Shown in pieces: positions 1-6,055 of a stretch of DNA of 8,166 bases. Each line of letters opens with the position of its first letter. Within the stretch, counting starts at the first letter, position 1. Under the pieces are notes generated by a model. It saw nothing but the letters and a program-made list of their open reading frames with translations, ran no database searches and was not told the origin of the DNA. This stretch comes from Giesbergeria sp. (GTDB lineage: Bacteria > Pseudomonadota > Gammaproteobacteria > Burkholderiales > Burkholderiaceae_C). The stretch lies in assembly GCA_017998735.1 (NCBI GenBank), contig JAGOCN010000008.1, positions 1-8,166 on the forward strand, in the 5' to 3' direction. A program made the translations under genes and the position numbers.

Positions 1-243
1 CATGTGGGCTGCAAACCGGACCTGACCGCATTGAAAGGGAAAGGCCGGCAGCCGCAAGGCTGGGCGCTGTCTGCCAATCCGGTTTTGACAGGCATCCGCT
101 TGTGCAGCACAGCAGCACAGCAGCGCAATAATTCAGCAGCGCAGCAGCCCAGGGCCGACGCGGCCTTGTCCGGCAGTCACCTTGCCGCTGGCGTGCTAGT
201 TTGGACTGCAACCGTTTTTGCTTGTCGGAAGGAGAAAACCCTC
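1..243. other. Upstream non-coding stretch, no gene recognised
   Basis: No recognisable gene. The frame of the downstream proline-rich gene stays open back to a GTG at position 4, but that extension has no protein-like character and no ribosome binding site. The stretch has CAGCA-type short repeats around 106-150 and a perfect TTGACA hexamer at 85-90, but no acceptable -10 box 16-18 bp after it, so I do not call a promoter. Confidence 0.4.
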
Positions 244-465
244 ATGCCTTTGCCAGCCCCCCAGCCCATTCCCCCGGTCCAGCCACCGCCGGACATGCCC
301 CCTGTGGGCAGCCCGCCCACGCCCCCGCTGCCAGAACCCACCTGGGTGCCCGATCCGCCTGTGACCGACCCGGCCCCCGGACCGGAACATGCCCCCATCA
401 CCGACCCGCTGCCCGGCGGCCCCGGCACGCCGCCGGTGGTGGACCCGCCGCCGGCTTACCACTGA
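244..465 (+). CDS. Proline-rich small hypothetical protein (73 aa)
   Basis: I do not recognise a named family. The 73-residue product has 32 prolines (44%), no Lys or Arg, five Asp and two Glu, so it is acidic and almost certainly extended or disordered. PPP occurs twice (residues 14-16 and 68-70), with many PP pairs separated by V, T, D or G. There is no signal peptide or membrane segment. The ATG at 244 is chosen because AAGGAG at 229-234 sits 9 nt upstream, an excellent ribosome binding site. The open frame upstream is not protein-like. The gene stands alone, with about 440 bases of non-coding sequence after it. G/C-rich proline codons could make an open frame by chance, but the strong ribosome binding site argues for a real gene. 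Function unknown; translation would be expected to depend on elongation factor P. Confidence 0.6.
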   Translation: MPLPAPQPIPPVQPPPDMPPVGSPPTPPLPEPTWVPDPPVTDPAPGPEHAPITDPLPGGPGTPPVVDPPPAYH

Positions 466-573
466 GGCGCTGCGCTGCAATCGCCTAGGTCGAAGGCCCA
501 AGGCTGACTTCAGCGCATCACCAAAGCATCCTTGCCCTTGCCGGTCTGAAGTTCTTTTGCAGAAAGCACCGGA

Positions 574-639
574 TTTTGCTATTAAAAAAGGAGCTTCTGG
601 CGCAGGCTGTGATTGGGCTGGAGGCACTTTTTCCTGATT
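574..639 (+). repeat. Dispersed 66-bp intergenic repeat, copy A
   Basis: Aligns without gaps over about 60 bases to copies at 2243-2308 and 6880-6945. Shared blocks are GCTATT at repeat positions 5-10, AGCT at 19-22, GCGCA-GC at 28-34, GCT-GAG at 44-50 and a T-run near 55-58. In this copy the right half of the central dyad has decayed (GGGCTGGAG in place of GCGCTGGAG), so its hairpin is weaker. It lies between the proline-rich gene and the REP-like element. Function unknown. Confidence 0.75.
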
Positions 640-694
640 AACGACATGCCTCAGACAGACCATGGCTGGCTGCCAATGCATCGCACAGCATTCC

Positions 695-754
695 GGCAAT
701 GGGGGTCAGAGCCCGAGTTTCTCTGCGCGAAATCGTGATCTGACCCCCATTGCC
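695..754. repeat. REP-like palindrome with perfect 16-bp arms
   Basis: The left arm GGCAATGGGGGTCAGA (695-710) is perfectly complementary to the right arm TCTGACCCCCATTGCC (739-754), separated by 28 bases whose CGA-TTT and AAATCG parts can extend the pairing. The GGGGTCAGA/TCTGACCCC arms resemble the extragenic palindromes that RAYT (REP-associated tyrosine) transposases mobilise in proteobacteria. No RAYT gene is in the window, so this would be a non-autonomous copy. Either strand folds into a long hairpin that could stabilise or terminate RNA. The pairing is seen directly; the family assignment is from memory. Confidence 0.75.
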
Positions 755-816
755 TGCGCCGGTGGTGTGTGCTGTCTGAGGTGTGTGAGACAGGCCACTG
801 ACCAAGCACTTTTTAC

Positions 817-851
817 CCAAAAACCCAGGCCAGCGCCAGCGCCAAAGCCCT
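817..851 (-). terminator. Possible terminator after the CoA-transferase gene
   Basis: On the minus strand, CCAGG (851-847) can pair with CCTGG (827-823), with extra pairs across a one-base bulge, followed after one G by five T (821-817). It lies 57 bases past the stop of the leftward CoA-transferase gene. The stem is short and imperfect and the loop long, so this is a weak call. The palindrome further on (754-695) could contribute. Confidence 0.35.
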
Positions 852-908
852 GGCATTTACTGCTCCCAATCCCGCCAGCACCCGAGACAGCGCCCCGACC
901 CGGTGCCG

Positions 909-2237
909 CTACACCACGCCGCTGCCGCGCAGCTGTGCAATGCGCTCGGGCGCCAGGCCCAGCTCTGCCAGCACCTCGTCGGTGTGCTGCCCGAGCGCCG
1001 GCGGCGCGTGGCGCAGCACGGGAGGGTTGCCGGACAGGCGCAGCGGGCTGGCCACGCCTGAAATGCTGCCAATGCCGTCGCCCGCATGGCGCGGCTGCTG
1101 CACCTGCAGGGCGCGCGCCTGCACCTGGGGGTCGGCAAAGGCTTCGGCCACGGTGTTGATGGGGCCGCAGGGCACGGCCTTGTCTTCCAGCAGCGCCACC
1201 CAGTCGGCGGTGCTGCGCGTGCGCGCCAGCGCCTGGACCAGAGGGATCAGCGCGTCGCGGTGGCGCACGCGCAGCGTGTTGCTGGCAAAGCGCGGGTCTT
1301 GCGCCCATTCGGGGTGGCCGGTGGCCTGGCAAAAGCGGGCGAACTGGCCGTCGTTGCCAATCGCCAGCAGCATGTCGCCGTCCAGCGTTGCAAAGTCCTG
1401 GTAGGGCGCCAGGCTCGGGTGGCTGTTGCCATGGCGCGTGGGCGCCGTGCCCGTCGCCAGAAAACCCGCCGCCTGGTTGGCCAGAATGGCCATGCCCACG
1501 TCCAGCAGCGCCATGTCGATGTGCTGGCCTTCGCCGCTGCTGTGGCGCACATGCAGCGCGGCCAGGATGGCGCTGCTGGCATACACGCCGGTGAACAGGT
1601 CGGTCAGCGCCACGCCCACGCGCAGCGGGCCGCCGCCGGGTTCGCCGTCGGGCCGGCCGGTGATGCTCATCATGCCGGTCATGGCCTGCACCATCAGGTC
1701 GTAGCCGGCGCGCTCGGCATACGGCCCGTCCTGGCCAAAGCCGGTGACCGAGCAGTAAACCAGGCGCGGGTTCAGCGCCCGCAGCGTGGCATGGTCCAGC
1801 CCGTAGCGCGCCAGCCCTCCGACCTTGAAGTTCTCCACCAGCACATCGGCCTGCAGCGCCATCTGGCGGATCAGCTGCTGGCCCGCTTCAGTGGCCATGT
1901 CGATGGTGACCGAGCGCTTGTTGCGGTTGCAGGCGGTGAAGTAGCTGGCCTGGGTGGTGTCGTTGCCGTCCGCGTCCTGCAAAAAGGGCGGCCCCCAGTG
2001 GCGTGTGTCGTCGCCCGCGCCGGGGCGTTCGACCTTGACCACATCGGCGCCCAGGTCGGCCAGCATCTGCGTGCACCACGGCCCGGCCAGCACGCGCGAC
2101 AGGTCCAGCACCCGGATGCCGGCCAGCGCACCGGCCGGTGCTGTGGCCGGCGGTTCTGCGTTGGCATCGGCAGCGGCGTGGTGGGCCGGGGCGTCCGTGG
2201 CGGCCACGGCTGCCGGCGTTTCAGTAGGTGTGTTCAT
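909..2237 (-). CDS. CaiB/BaiF family class III CoA-transferase, likely glutarate-linked
   Basis: Transfers CoA between carboxylic acids through an aspartyl-CoA thioester. Next to glutaryl-CoA dehydrogenase, the likely job is forming glutaryl-CoA from glutarate with succinyl-CoA as donor, as in the SUGCT/C7orf10 group; the substrate is inferred from context. The 442-aa protein shows the family N-terminal signature GIRVLDLSRVLAGPWCTQ (40-57), then LGADVVKVERPGAGDDTR (62-79), RNKRSVTIDM (105-114), the VLVENFKVG segment (132-140), VTGFGQDGPYAERAGYD (164-180), and GEGQHIDMALLD, with the predicted catalytic Asp246. Residues 1-37 are an Ala/Pro-rich, apparently disordered extension not usual in the family (about 400 aa). 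The ATG at 2237 has no Shine-Dalgarno; a GTG at 2207 is an alternative. It is the second gene of a leftward unit, 80 nt after gcdH, with a 66-bp repeat in that gap. Confidence 0.92.
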   Translation of the reverse strand: MNTPTETPAAVAATDAPAHHAAADANAEPPATAPAGALAGIRVLDLSRVLAGPWCTQMLADLGADVVKVERPGAGDDTRHWGPPFLQDADGNDTTQASYFTACNRNKRSVTIDMATEAGQQLIRQMALQADVLVENFKVGGLARYGLDHATLRALNPRLVYCSVTGFGQDGPYAERAGYDLMVQAMTGMMSITGRPDGEPGGGPLRVGVALTDLFTGVYASSAILAALHVRHSSGEGQHIDMALLDVGMAILANQAAGFLATGTAPTRHGNSHPSLAPYQDFATLDGDMLLAIGNDGQFARFCQATGHPEWAQDPRFASNTLRVRHRDALIPLVQALARTRSTADWVALLEDKAVPCGPINTVAEAFADPQVQARALQVQQPRHAGDGIGSISGVASPLRLSGNPPVLRHAPPALGQHTDEVLAELGLAPERIAQLRGSGVV

Positions 2238-2242
2238 GCTGT

Positions 2243-2308
2243 ATCTGCTATTGAAAACAGAGCTGCCAGCGCAAGCCCCGCCTGCGCTAGAGCCGTTTTT
2301 TACCTCGA
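2243..2308 (+). repeat. Dispersed 66-bp intergenic repeat, copy B
   Basis: Ungapped match to copies A and C, with GCTATTGAAAA, AGAGCTGCCAGCGCA, GCGCTAGAG and a T-run in register. The centre AGCGCAAGC..CCTGCGCT can form a stem with one mismatch. It fills almost the whole gcdH to CoA-transferase gap and lies antisense to that transcript, so the mRNA carries its complement 5 nt before the CoA-transferase start codon. It may therefore influence translation or stability of the downstream cistron. Confidence 0.75.
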
Positions 2309-2317
2309 ACCTGAAGA

Positions 2318-3514
2318 TCAGTTGGCAAACGCGGCAATGCCGGTCTGCGCACGGCCCAGAATGAGCGCGTGCACATCGTGCGTGCCCTCGTAGGTGTTGA
2401 CCACCTCCAGGTTCACCAGGTGCCGCGCCACGCCAAATTCGTCGCTGATGCCGTTGCCGCCCATCATGTCGCGTGCCAGCCGGGCAATGTCCAGCGCCTT
2501 GCCACAGCTGTTGCGCTTGATGAGCGAGGTGCCCTCCAGCGACGCCGTGCCGGCGTCCTTCATGCGGCCAAACTGCAGGCAGGCCTGCAGGCCGATGGCA
2601 ATTTCGGTCTGCATGTCGGCCAGCTTTTTTTGAATGAGCTGGTTGGCGGCCAGCGGGCGGCCAAACTGCTTGCGGTCCAGCGTGTACTGGCGCGCCGTGT
2701 GCCAGCAAAATTCTGCCGCGCCCAAAGCGCCCCAGGCAATGCCATAGCGGGCGCTGTTCAGGCAGGTGAACGGGCCCTTGAGGCCGCGCACTTCCGGAAA
2801 GGCGTTTTCTTCCGGCACAAACACCTTGTCCATGGCGATCTCGCCGGTGATGCTGGCGCGCAGCCCCACCTTGCCGTGGATTGCCGGGGCGCTCAGGCCC
2901 TTCATGCCCTTGTCCAGGATGAAGCCGCGGATCGGGCCTACGCTGCCTGCCTCGCTCACCTCCTTGGCCCAGACCACAAACACATCGGCCACCGGGCTGT
3001 TGGTGATCCACATCTTGGCGCCGGACAGTTCGTAGCCGCCCGCCACCTTCTGTGCCCGCGACGCCATGCTGCCGGGGTCGGAGCCGTGGTCGGGCTCGGT
3101 CAGTCCAAAGCAGCCAATCCATTCGCCGCTGGCCAGTTTGGGCAAATACTTCTGGCGCTGTGCTTCGGTGCCAAATTCGAAAATCGGCAGCATCACCAGC
3201 GAGCTTTGCACGCTGGCCATGGAGCGGTAGGCCGAATCGACCCGCTCCACCTCGCGCGCAATCAGGCCGTAGGCCACATAGCTCAGACCGGGTCCGCCGT
3301 ACTGCTCGGGGATGGTGGGGCCAAGCAGGCCGAGTTCGCCCATCTCTCTAAAGATGCTGGTGTCCATGCGCTCGTGCCGGAAGGCTTCGAGCACACGCGG
3401 CGCCAGCCGGTCCTGGCAGTAGGCGGCGGCGGCATCGCGCACCATGCGCTCGTCATCGCTCAGCTGCTGGTCCAGCAAAAACGGGTCGTTCCAGTGAAAG
3501 GTGGCATGCGCCAT
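2318..3514 (-). CDS. gcdH: Glutaryl-CoA dehydrogenase
   Basis: FAD-dependent acyl-CoA dehydrogenase converting glutaryl-CoA to crotonyl-CoA plus CO2, in degradation of glutarate, lysine and tryptophan-type substrates; electrons pass to ETF. The protein has 398 aa, normal for the family. Visible features: helical N-domain with [16 protein letters not shown] (91-106), where Arg97 corresponds to the arginine that holds the substrate gamma-carboxylate in GCDH; the flavin/substrate motif [16 protein letters not shown] (135-150); [10 protein letters not shown] (168-177); [21 protein letters not shown] (281-301); and [17 protein letters not shown] (373-389) with the predicted catalytic base Glu376. 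AAGGAG lies 8 nt before the ATG at 3514, fixing the start. First gene of the leftward unit with the CoA-transferase. Divergent from a LysR gene whose product probably controls it through the sites at 3572-3603. Confidence 0.96.
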   Translation of the reverse strand: MAHATFHWNDPFLLDQQLSDDERMVRDAAAAYCQDRLAPRVLEAFRHERMDTSIFREMGELGLLGPTIPEQYGGPGLSYVAYGLIAREVERVDSAYRSMASVQSSLVMLPIFEFGTEAQRQKYLPKLASGEWIGCFGLTEPDHGSDPGSMASRAQKVAGGYELSGAKMWITNSPVADVFVVWAKEVSEAGSVGPIRGFILDKGMKGLSAPAIHGKVGLRASITGEIAMDKVFVPEENAFPEVRGLKGPFTCLNSARYGIAWGALGAAEFCWHTARQYTLDRKQFGRPLAANQLIQKKLADMQTEIAIGLQACLQFGRMKDAGTASLEGTSLIKRNSCGKALDIARLARDMMGGNGISDEFGVARHLVNLEVVNTYEGTHDVHALILGRAQTGIAAFAN

Positions 3515-3522
3515 GGATCAGT

Positions 3523-3528
3523 CTCCTT
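3523..3528 (-). promoter_or_regulatory. Strong ribosome binding site of gcdH
   Basis: CTCCTT on the plus strand reads AAGGAG on the minus strand, 8 nt before the gcdH ATG. It decides the start at 3514 and contrasts with the SD-less second gene of the unit. Confidence 0.85.
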
Positions 3529-3540
3529 GAGCGGGGGAAC

Positions 3541-3569
3541 AATAAAAACAGCGTGCTGTTGTGCCACAA
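3541..3569 (-). promoter_or_regulatory. Candidate gcdH promoter
   Basis: On the minus strand TTGTGG (3569-3564, -35) is followed after exactly 17 bp by TTTATT (3546-3541, -10), giving a predicted transcript start near 3534, about 20 nt before the gcdH ATG. Both hexamers match consensus poorly (3/6 and 4/6), as expected for an activator-dependent promoter. The paired palindromes begin 3 bp upstream of the -35. Confidence 0.45.
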
Positions 3570-3571
3570 AA

Positions 3572-3603
3572 GCATGACATGCAGGCAGAAACGCATGGTA
3601 TGC
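3572..3603. promoter_or_regulatory. Tandem GCAT-N3-ATGC operator, probable LysR-type site
   Basis: Two perfect 11-bp palindromes, GCATGACATGC (3572-3582) and GCATGGTATGC (3593-3603), have centres 21 bp apart, two helical turns. From the predicted gcdH start they lie at about -43 and -64, matching the usual activation-site/recognition-site spacing of LysR regulators. They are not textbook T-N11-A boxes, so assigning them to the adjacent LysR protein is inference. Confidence 0.5.
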
Positions 3604-3642
3604 GCCCGGCAGCCAGCGGGGCAAGCGAGGATGTGACACACA

Positions 3643-3674
3643 GCCATGCGCTTTGCGCACTTGGTATGCATGGC
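3643..3674. promoter_or_regulatory. Inverted repeat upstream of the LysR gene
   Basis: GCCATGC (3643-3649) and GCATGGC (3668-3674) form a perfect 7-bp inverted repeat around a 3648-3658 GCGC-TTT-GCGC dyad. The right side reads GGTATGCATGG and repeats the GGTATGC half of the 3593-3603 palindrome. This could be an autoregulatory site for the LysR gene. No promoter hexamers are clear here. Confidence 0.35.
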
Positions 3675-3745
3675 GCGGCTTGGTGCGGCGCACAATGGCC
3701 AGGCGTTTTGCCCACTCCCTTCCGCCCATCCTTCTTCGCCCCGCC

Positions 3746-4750
3746 ATGCGCCGCACCCTGCCGTCCACCCAGGCCCTGGCCTGTTTTGAAGCCGCTGCGC
3801 GGCACGAAAGCTACACCCGCGCCGCGCAGGAAATGTTTCTGACGCAAAGCGCGGTGTCGCGCCAGATCACGGCGCTGGAAGGTTTTCTGGGCGTGGCGCT
3901 GTTTCGGCGCACGCGCCATGGCGTGGCGCTGACGCCGGCCGGCAGCCACTACGCCCGCCTGATCGGCCCGCGCCTGGAAGCGCTGGAGCGCGACACGCTG
4001 GACGTGATGGCGCACCAGGGCCACGGCGGCGCGCTGGCGCTGGCGGCGGTGCCCACCTTTGCCACACGCTGGCTGGTTCCGCGCCTTCCGCTGTTTGCCG
4101 CGCTGCACCCCGACACGGTGGTACACATCGACACGCGCACGCGCCCCTTTTTGTTTGCCGACACCGGCTTTGACGCCGCGCTGTACGCCGGCACGCCCGA
4201 GCAGGTGGCGCACTGGCCGGGCACGCAGGCGCAGCTGCTGCTGCACGAGGACGTGCTGCCGGTGTGCAGCCCGCAGCTGCTGCAGCAGGCCACGCAGCGC
4301 GGCCAGGGCCGGGCGCACATGGGCGTGGCGGCGCAGGCGCTGGCCGCGCTGCCATTGCTGCAGCAAAGCACGCGCCCCTATGGCTGGCGCCAGTGGTTTG
4401 ACGCGCAGGGTGTGGCGGCGCCGCGTGCGCTGGACGGTCCGCGCTACGAGCTGTTTTCCATGCTGGCGGTGGGGGCTGCGCATGGCCTGGGCGTGGCGCT
4501 GATACCGCCGTTGCTGATCGAGGCCGAACTGGCACGCGGCGAGCTGGTGGTGGCCTGCCCGCAGCCGCTGCGCGGCGAGCGTGCCTACTACCTGGTCAGC
4601 CCGGTGCAGCCACAGCCGCCGCCGGTGCTGGCTGCGTTTGGCCAGTGGCTGGGAGAGCAGGCAGCGGCAAGCGTGGGGGCCGCTGCAAAGGCGAAGGAAG
4701 GCGCTGATGAAGACTCTGGTGAAGGCGCTGGCCTTGTACCTGTCGTCTGA
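3746..4750 (+). CDS. LysR-type transcriptional regulator, GcvA-like
   Basis: DNA-binding regulator, probably acting as a tetramer on the divergent gcdH promoter. The 334-aa product has an N-terminal winged helix (about 6-65) with the typical ALACFEAAARHESYTRAAQ start, recognition segment LTQSAVSRQITALE (32-45) and wing ALFRRTRHGVALTPAG (51-66). A linker helix and an effector domain (about 95-305) follow, with segments VPTFATRWLVPRLP (102-115) and AVGAAHGLGVALIPPLLI (241-258) characteristic of the GcvA group. The last 30 residues are an Ala/Lys/Glu-rich tail not usual for the family. The start at 3746 matches family alignments; in-frame starts at 3653 and 3695 would add unconserved residues and run through the inverted repeat at 3643-3674. 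No start has a good ribosome binding site. It converges on lrgB. CidR-type LysR proteins control lrg/cid operons in Firmicutes, so lrgAB is an alternative target. Confidence 0.9.
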   Translation: MRRTLPSTQALACFEAAARHESYTRAAQEMFLTQSAVSRQITALEGFLGVALFRRTRHGVALTPAGSHYARLIGPRLEALERDTLDVMAHQGHGGALALAAVPTFATRWLVPRLPLFAALHPDTVVHIDTRTRPFLFADTGFDAALYAGTPEQVAHWPGTQAQLLLHEDVLPVCSPQLLQQATQRGQGRAHMGVAAQALAALPLLQQSTRPYGWRQWFDAQGVAAPRALDGPRYELFSMLAVGAAHGLGVALIPPLLIEAELARGELVVACPQPLRGERAYYLVSPVQPQPPPVLAAFGQWLGEQAAASVGAAAKAKEGADEDSGEGAGLVPVV

Positions 4751-4786
4751 ATCCGCGCCTGGGCTGGCCGCTGCGGGCAGGTGGTT

Positions 4787-4830
4787 GGCAGGCAGTGTGC
4801 AGGCAGGGCGCCTTGCCGCTGGCTGCCTTT
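4787..4830. terminator. Candidate terminator between convergent lysR and lrgB
   Basis: GGCAGGCAG (4787-4795) pairs with CTGGCTGCC (4819-4827) with one mismatch, enclosing a near-palindrome (4802-4817), followed by TTT on the plus strand. The position between two convergent stops fits a shared terminator, but the U-run is short, so the evidence is modest. It abuts the lrgB stop codon (4831-4829). Confidence 0.4.
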
Positions 4831-5575
4831 ACAGCATGCCCAGCCACTGCAGCAGCGCAATGAACAGCGGCACCAGCACGGCGGTGGCAATGCCGTTCAG
4901 CCCCATTGCCAGGGCAGAAAACGCGCCGGCGGTCTCGCTCACCTGCAGCGCCCGCGCCGTGCCGATGGCGTGCGCCGTCAGGCCGACGGCAAAGCCGCGC
5001 ACGGCATGGTTTTCGATGCCCAGCGCGTTCAGCACCGGGCGCCCCACCACCGCACCCAGAATGCCGGTGATGGCCACCGCCACCGCCGCCAGCGACGCCA
5101 GCCCGCCCAGGCGCTCGGCCACCGGCAGGGCAAAGGGCATGCTGGCCGACTTGGGCGCCAGCGACAAAATGGTTTCCAGCGAACCGCCCAGCGCCCACGC
5201 CACCAGCACCGCCGACACGATGGCCGCGCTGGAGCCCACCAGCAGCGCCGCGCCCAGTGGCCGCCACATGGTGCGGATGCTGTGCAGCTGGCCGTACAGA
5301 GGCACCGCCAGCGCCACGGTGGCCGGGCCGATCAGAAAGTACAGCGCCTGCACATGGTCGAAGTACACCGGGTAGGGCGTGCCGGTCAGCAGCAGCACCG
5401 CCACCACCACCACCACCGACGGCAGCACCGGAATCAGGTAGGGGCTGTTGCCGCTCTTGTGGTACAGCCAGACAGCGGCCAGGTAGACCAGCAGCGTCAG
5501 CGTCAGCCACGGCAGGGACGAATCGGCCAGCAGCACCGCCAGGCGCCCGGCAGCGCCGTGCAGCCAGTCCGTCAT
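4829..5575 (-). CDS. lrgB: LrgB/CidB family antiholin-like membrane protein
   Basis: Inner-membrane partner of LrgA. The family was first tied to control of murein hydrolase export and cell death in Staphylococcus. Relatives transport small organic acids: plastid PLGG1 carries glycolate/glycerate, and Bacillus PftAB and Streptococcus LrgAB carry pyruvate. The 248-aa product is highly hydrophobic with about six to seven membrane segments. Family hallmarks are visible: YFLIGPATVALAVPLY (79-94), LAPKSASMPFALPVAERLGG (139-158) and GFAVGLTAHAIGTARAL (194-210). The ATG at 5575 overlaps the lrgA stop as ATGA, with GGAG 8 nt upstream inside lrgA, so the two are probably translationally coupled. Substrate cannot be told from sequence. 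Confidence 0.93.
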   Translation of the reverse strand: MTDWLHGAAGRLAVLLADSSLPWLTLTLLVYLAAVWLYHKSGNSPYLIPVLPSVVVVVAVLLLTGTPYPVYFDHVQALYFLIGPATVALAVPLYGQLHSIRTMWRPLGAALLVGSSAAIVSAVLVAWALGGSLETILSLAPKSASMPFALPVAERLGGLASLAAVAVAITGILGAVVGRPVLNALGIENHAVRGFAVGLTAHAIGTARALQVSETAGAFSALAMGLNGIATAVLVPLFIALLQWLGML

Positions 5576-5997
5576 GCCTGCAGCTCCGTGCCGGCGCCGG
5601 CCTCTGCCGCCGTTGCCACCGCGCCCGCGGCCACCGCCTGCAGCTCGGCGTCGCCCGGCGGCTGGCGGCCAAGCAGCCACTGCAGCGTCAGCGCGGTGAC
5701 CACCAGCGTCACCAGCGTGCCGACCACGCTGGCAATCAGAAAGGGCTGCCATTCGCGTGCCACGCGGTTAAAGTGCAGCATCACGCCGGCCACCGGCGGC
5801 ACGAACATCAGCATCATGTGCTGCAGCAGCAGGCCGCTGGTGCTGGCCAGCGGCGCCGGCACATGGCCGCGCAGCAGCAGGGCGGCAAACAGCAGCAGCA
5901 TGCCCGCCAGCGGCCCCGGCAAGGGCACCTGCAGCGCACGCGCCAGCACCTCTCCGACAAACTGGAACAGCAGCAACGCGGCAAAGGCTTGGATCAT
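5572..5997 (-). CDS. lrgA: LrgA/CidA family holin-like membrane protein
   Basis: Small integral membrane protein that works with LrgB, either in controlling lysis or in carboxylate transport. The 141-aa product is normal in length with about four membrane segments (roughly 3-20, 28-43, 56-75, 85-108). The family motif PLPGPLAGMLLLF is at 25-37, followed by FVPPVAGVM (65-73). The last 30 residues form an Ala/Glu-rich hydrophilic tail, probably cytoplasmic. First gene of the lrgAB pair. The start at 5997 has no clear Shine-Dalgarno, but no better start lies upstream and MIQAFAALLLFQ begins directly with the first membrane helix. A strong intrinsic terminator sits 33 nt upstream on the same strand, so expression may depend on read-through. 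Confidence 0.9.
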   Translation of the reverse strand: MIQAFAALLLFQFVGEVLARALQVPLPGPLAGMLLLFAALLLRGHVPAPLASTSGLLLQHMMLMFVPPVAGVMLHFNRVAREWQPFLIASVVGTLVTLVVTALTLQWLLGRQPPGDAELQAVAAGAVATAAEAGAGTELQA

Positions 5998-6029
5998 GTG
6001 CGGCAGGGCCGCCAGAGGCAGGCCGGGTT

Positions 6030-6055
6030 AAGAAAAACAGCGCCGACTGCGCTGT
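6030..6055 (-). terminator. Intrinsic terminator in the lrgAB leader
   Basis: On the minus strand ACAGCGC (6055-6049) pairs perfectly with GCGCTGT (6043-6037) around a 5-nt loop, followed by TTTTTCTT (the first T shared with the stem). This is a textbook rho-independent terminator pointing towards lrgA, 33 nt before its ATG. No convincing minus-strand gene precedes it. It may be an attenuator in the lrgAB leader or the end of a small transcript. Confidence 0.65.

Larger units (their letters stand above)
466..908. other. Intergenic region carrying two repeat elements
   Basis: No gene supported. Open frames here lack ribosome binding sites and conserved character. The region holds a copy of the dispersed 66-bp repeat, a perfect inverted repeat of REP type, and a possible terminator for the leftward CoA-transferase gene, each listed separately. 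A weak 7-bp dyad (507-513 with 546-552), followed by TCTTTT, could end the proline-rich gene's transcript, but its loop of more than 30 nt makes it unconvincing. Confidence 0.5.

Noticed and set aside
85..90. Perfect TTGACA as a promoter for the proline-rich gene
   Set aside because: No -10 hexamer resembling TATAAT at 16-18 bp, and it is over 150 nt from the start codon.
106..150. CAGCA-rich short repeats as a CRISPR or tandem array
   Set aside because: Units are irregular and only a few bases long, with no spacers; simple-sequence bias only.
1086..2393. 435-codon plus-strand open frame opposite the CoA-transferase
   Set aside because: Antisense shadow rich in His, Gln, Arg and Ala with no domain-like pattern. 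The opposite strand carries a clear enzyme with its catalytic motif.
909..3122. Single 737-codon leftward frame spanning the CoA-transferase and most of gcdH
   Set aside because: Its first part is an out-of-frame reading of gcdH. The real CoA-transferase begins at 2237, and gcdH is complete in another frame.
2369..3577. 402-codon plus-strand open frame opposite gcdH
   Set aside because: G/C-driven antisense shadow of a strongly recognised acyl-CoA dehydrogenase; no ribosome binding site or family motif.
3518..4483. 321-codon minus-strand open frame opposite the LysR gene
   Set aside because: Arg/Gln/His-rich shadow; the LysR HTH and effector domain on the plus strand explain this DNA.
4596..5672. 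358-codon minus-strand open frame across lrgB
   Set aside because: Gly/Ala/Arg-rich alternate reading of lrgB and part of lysR; lacks any motif, while the lrgB frame has all family hallmarks.
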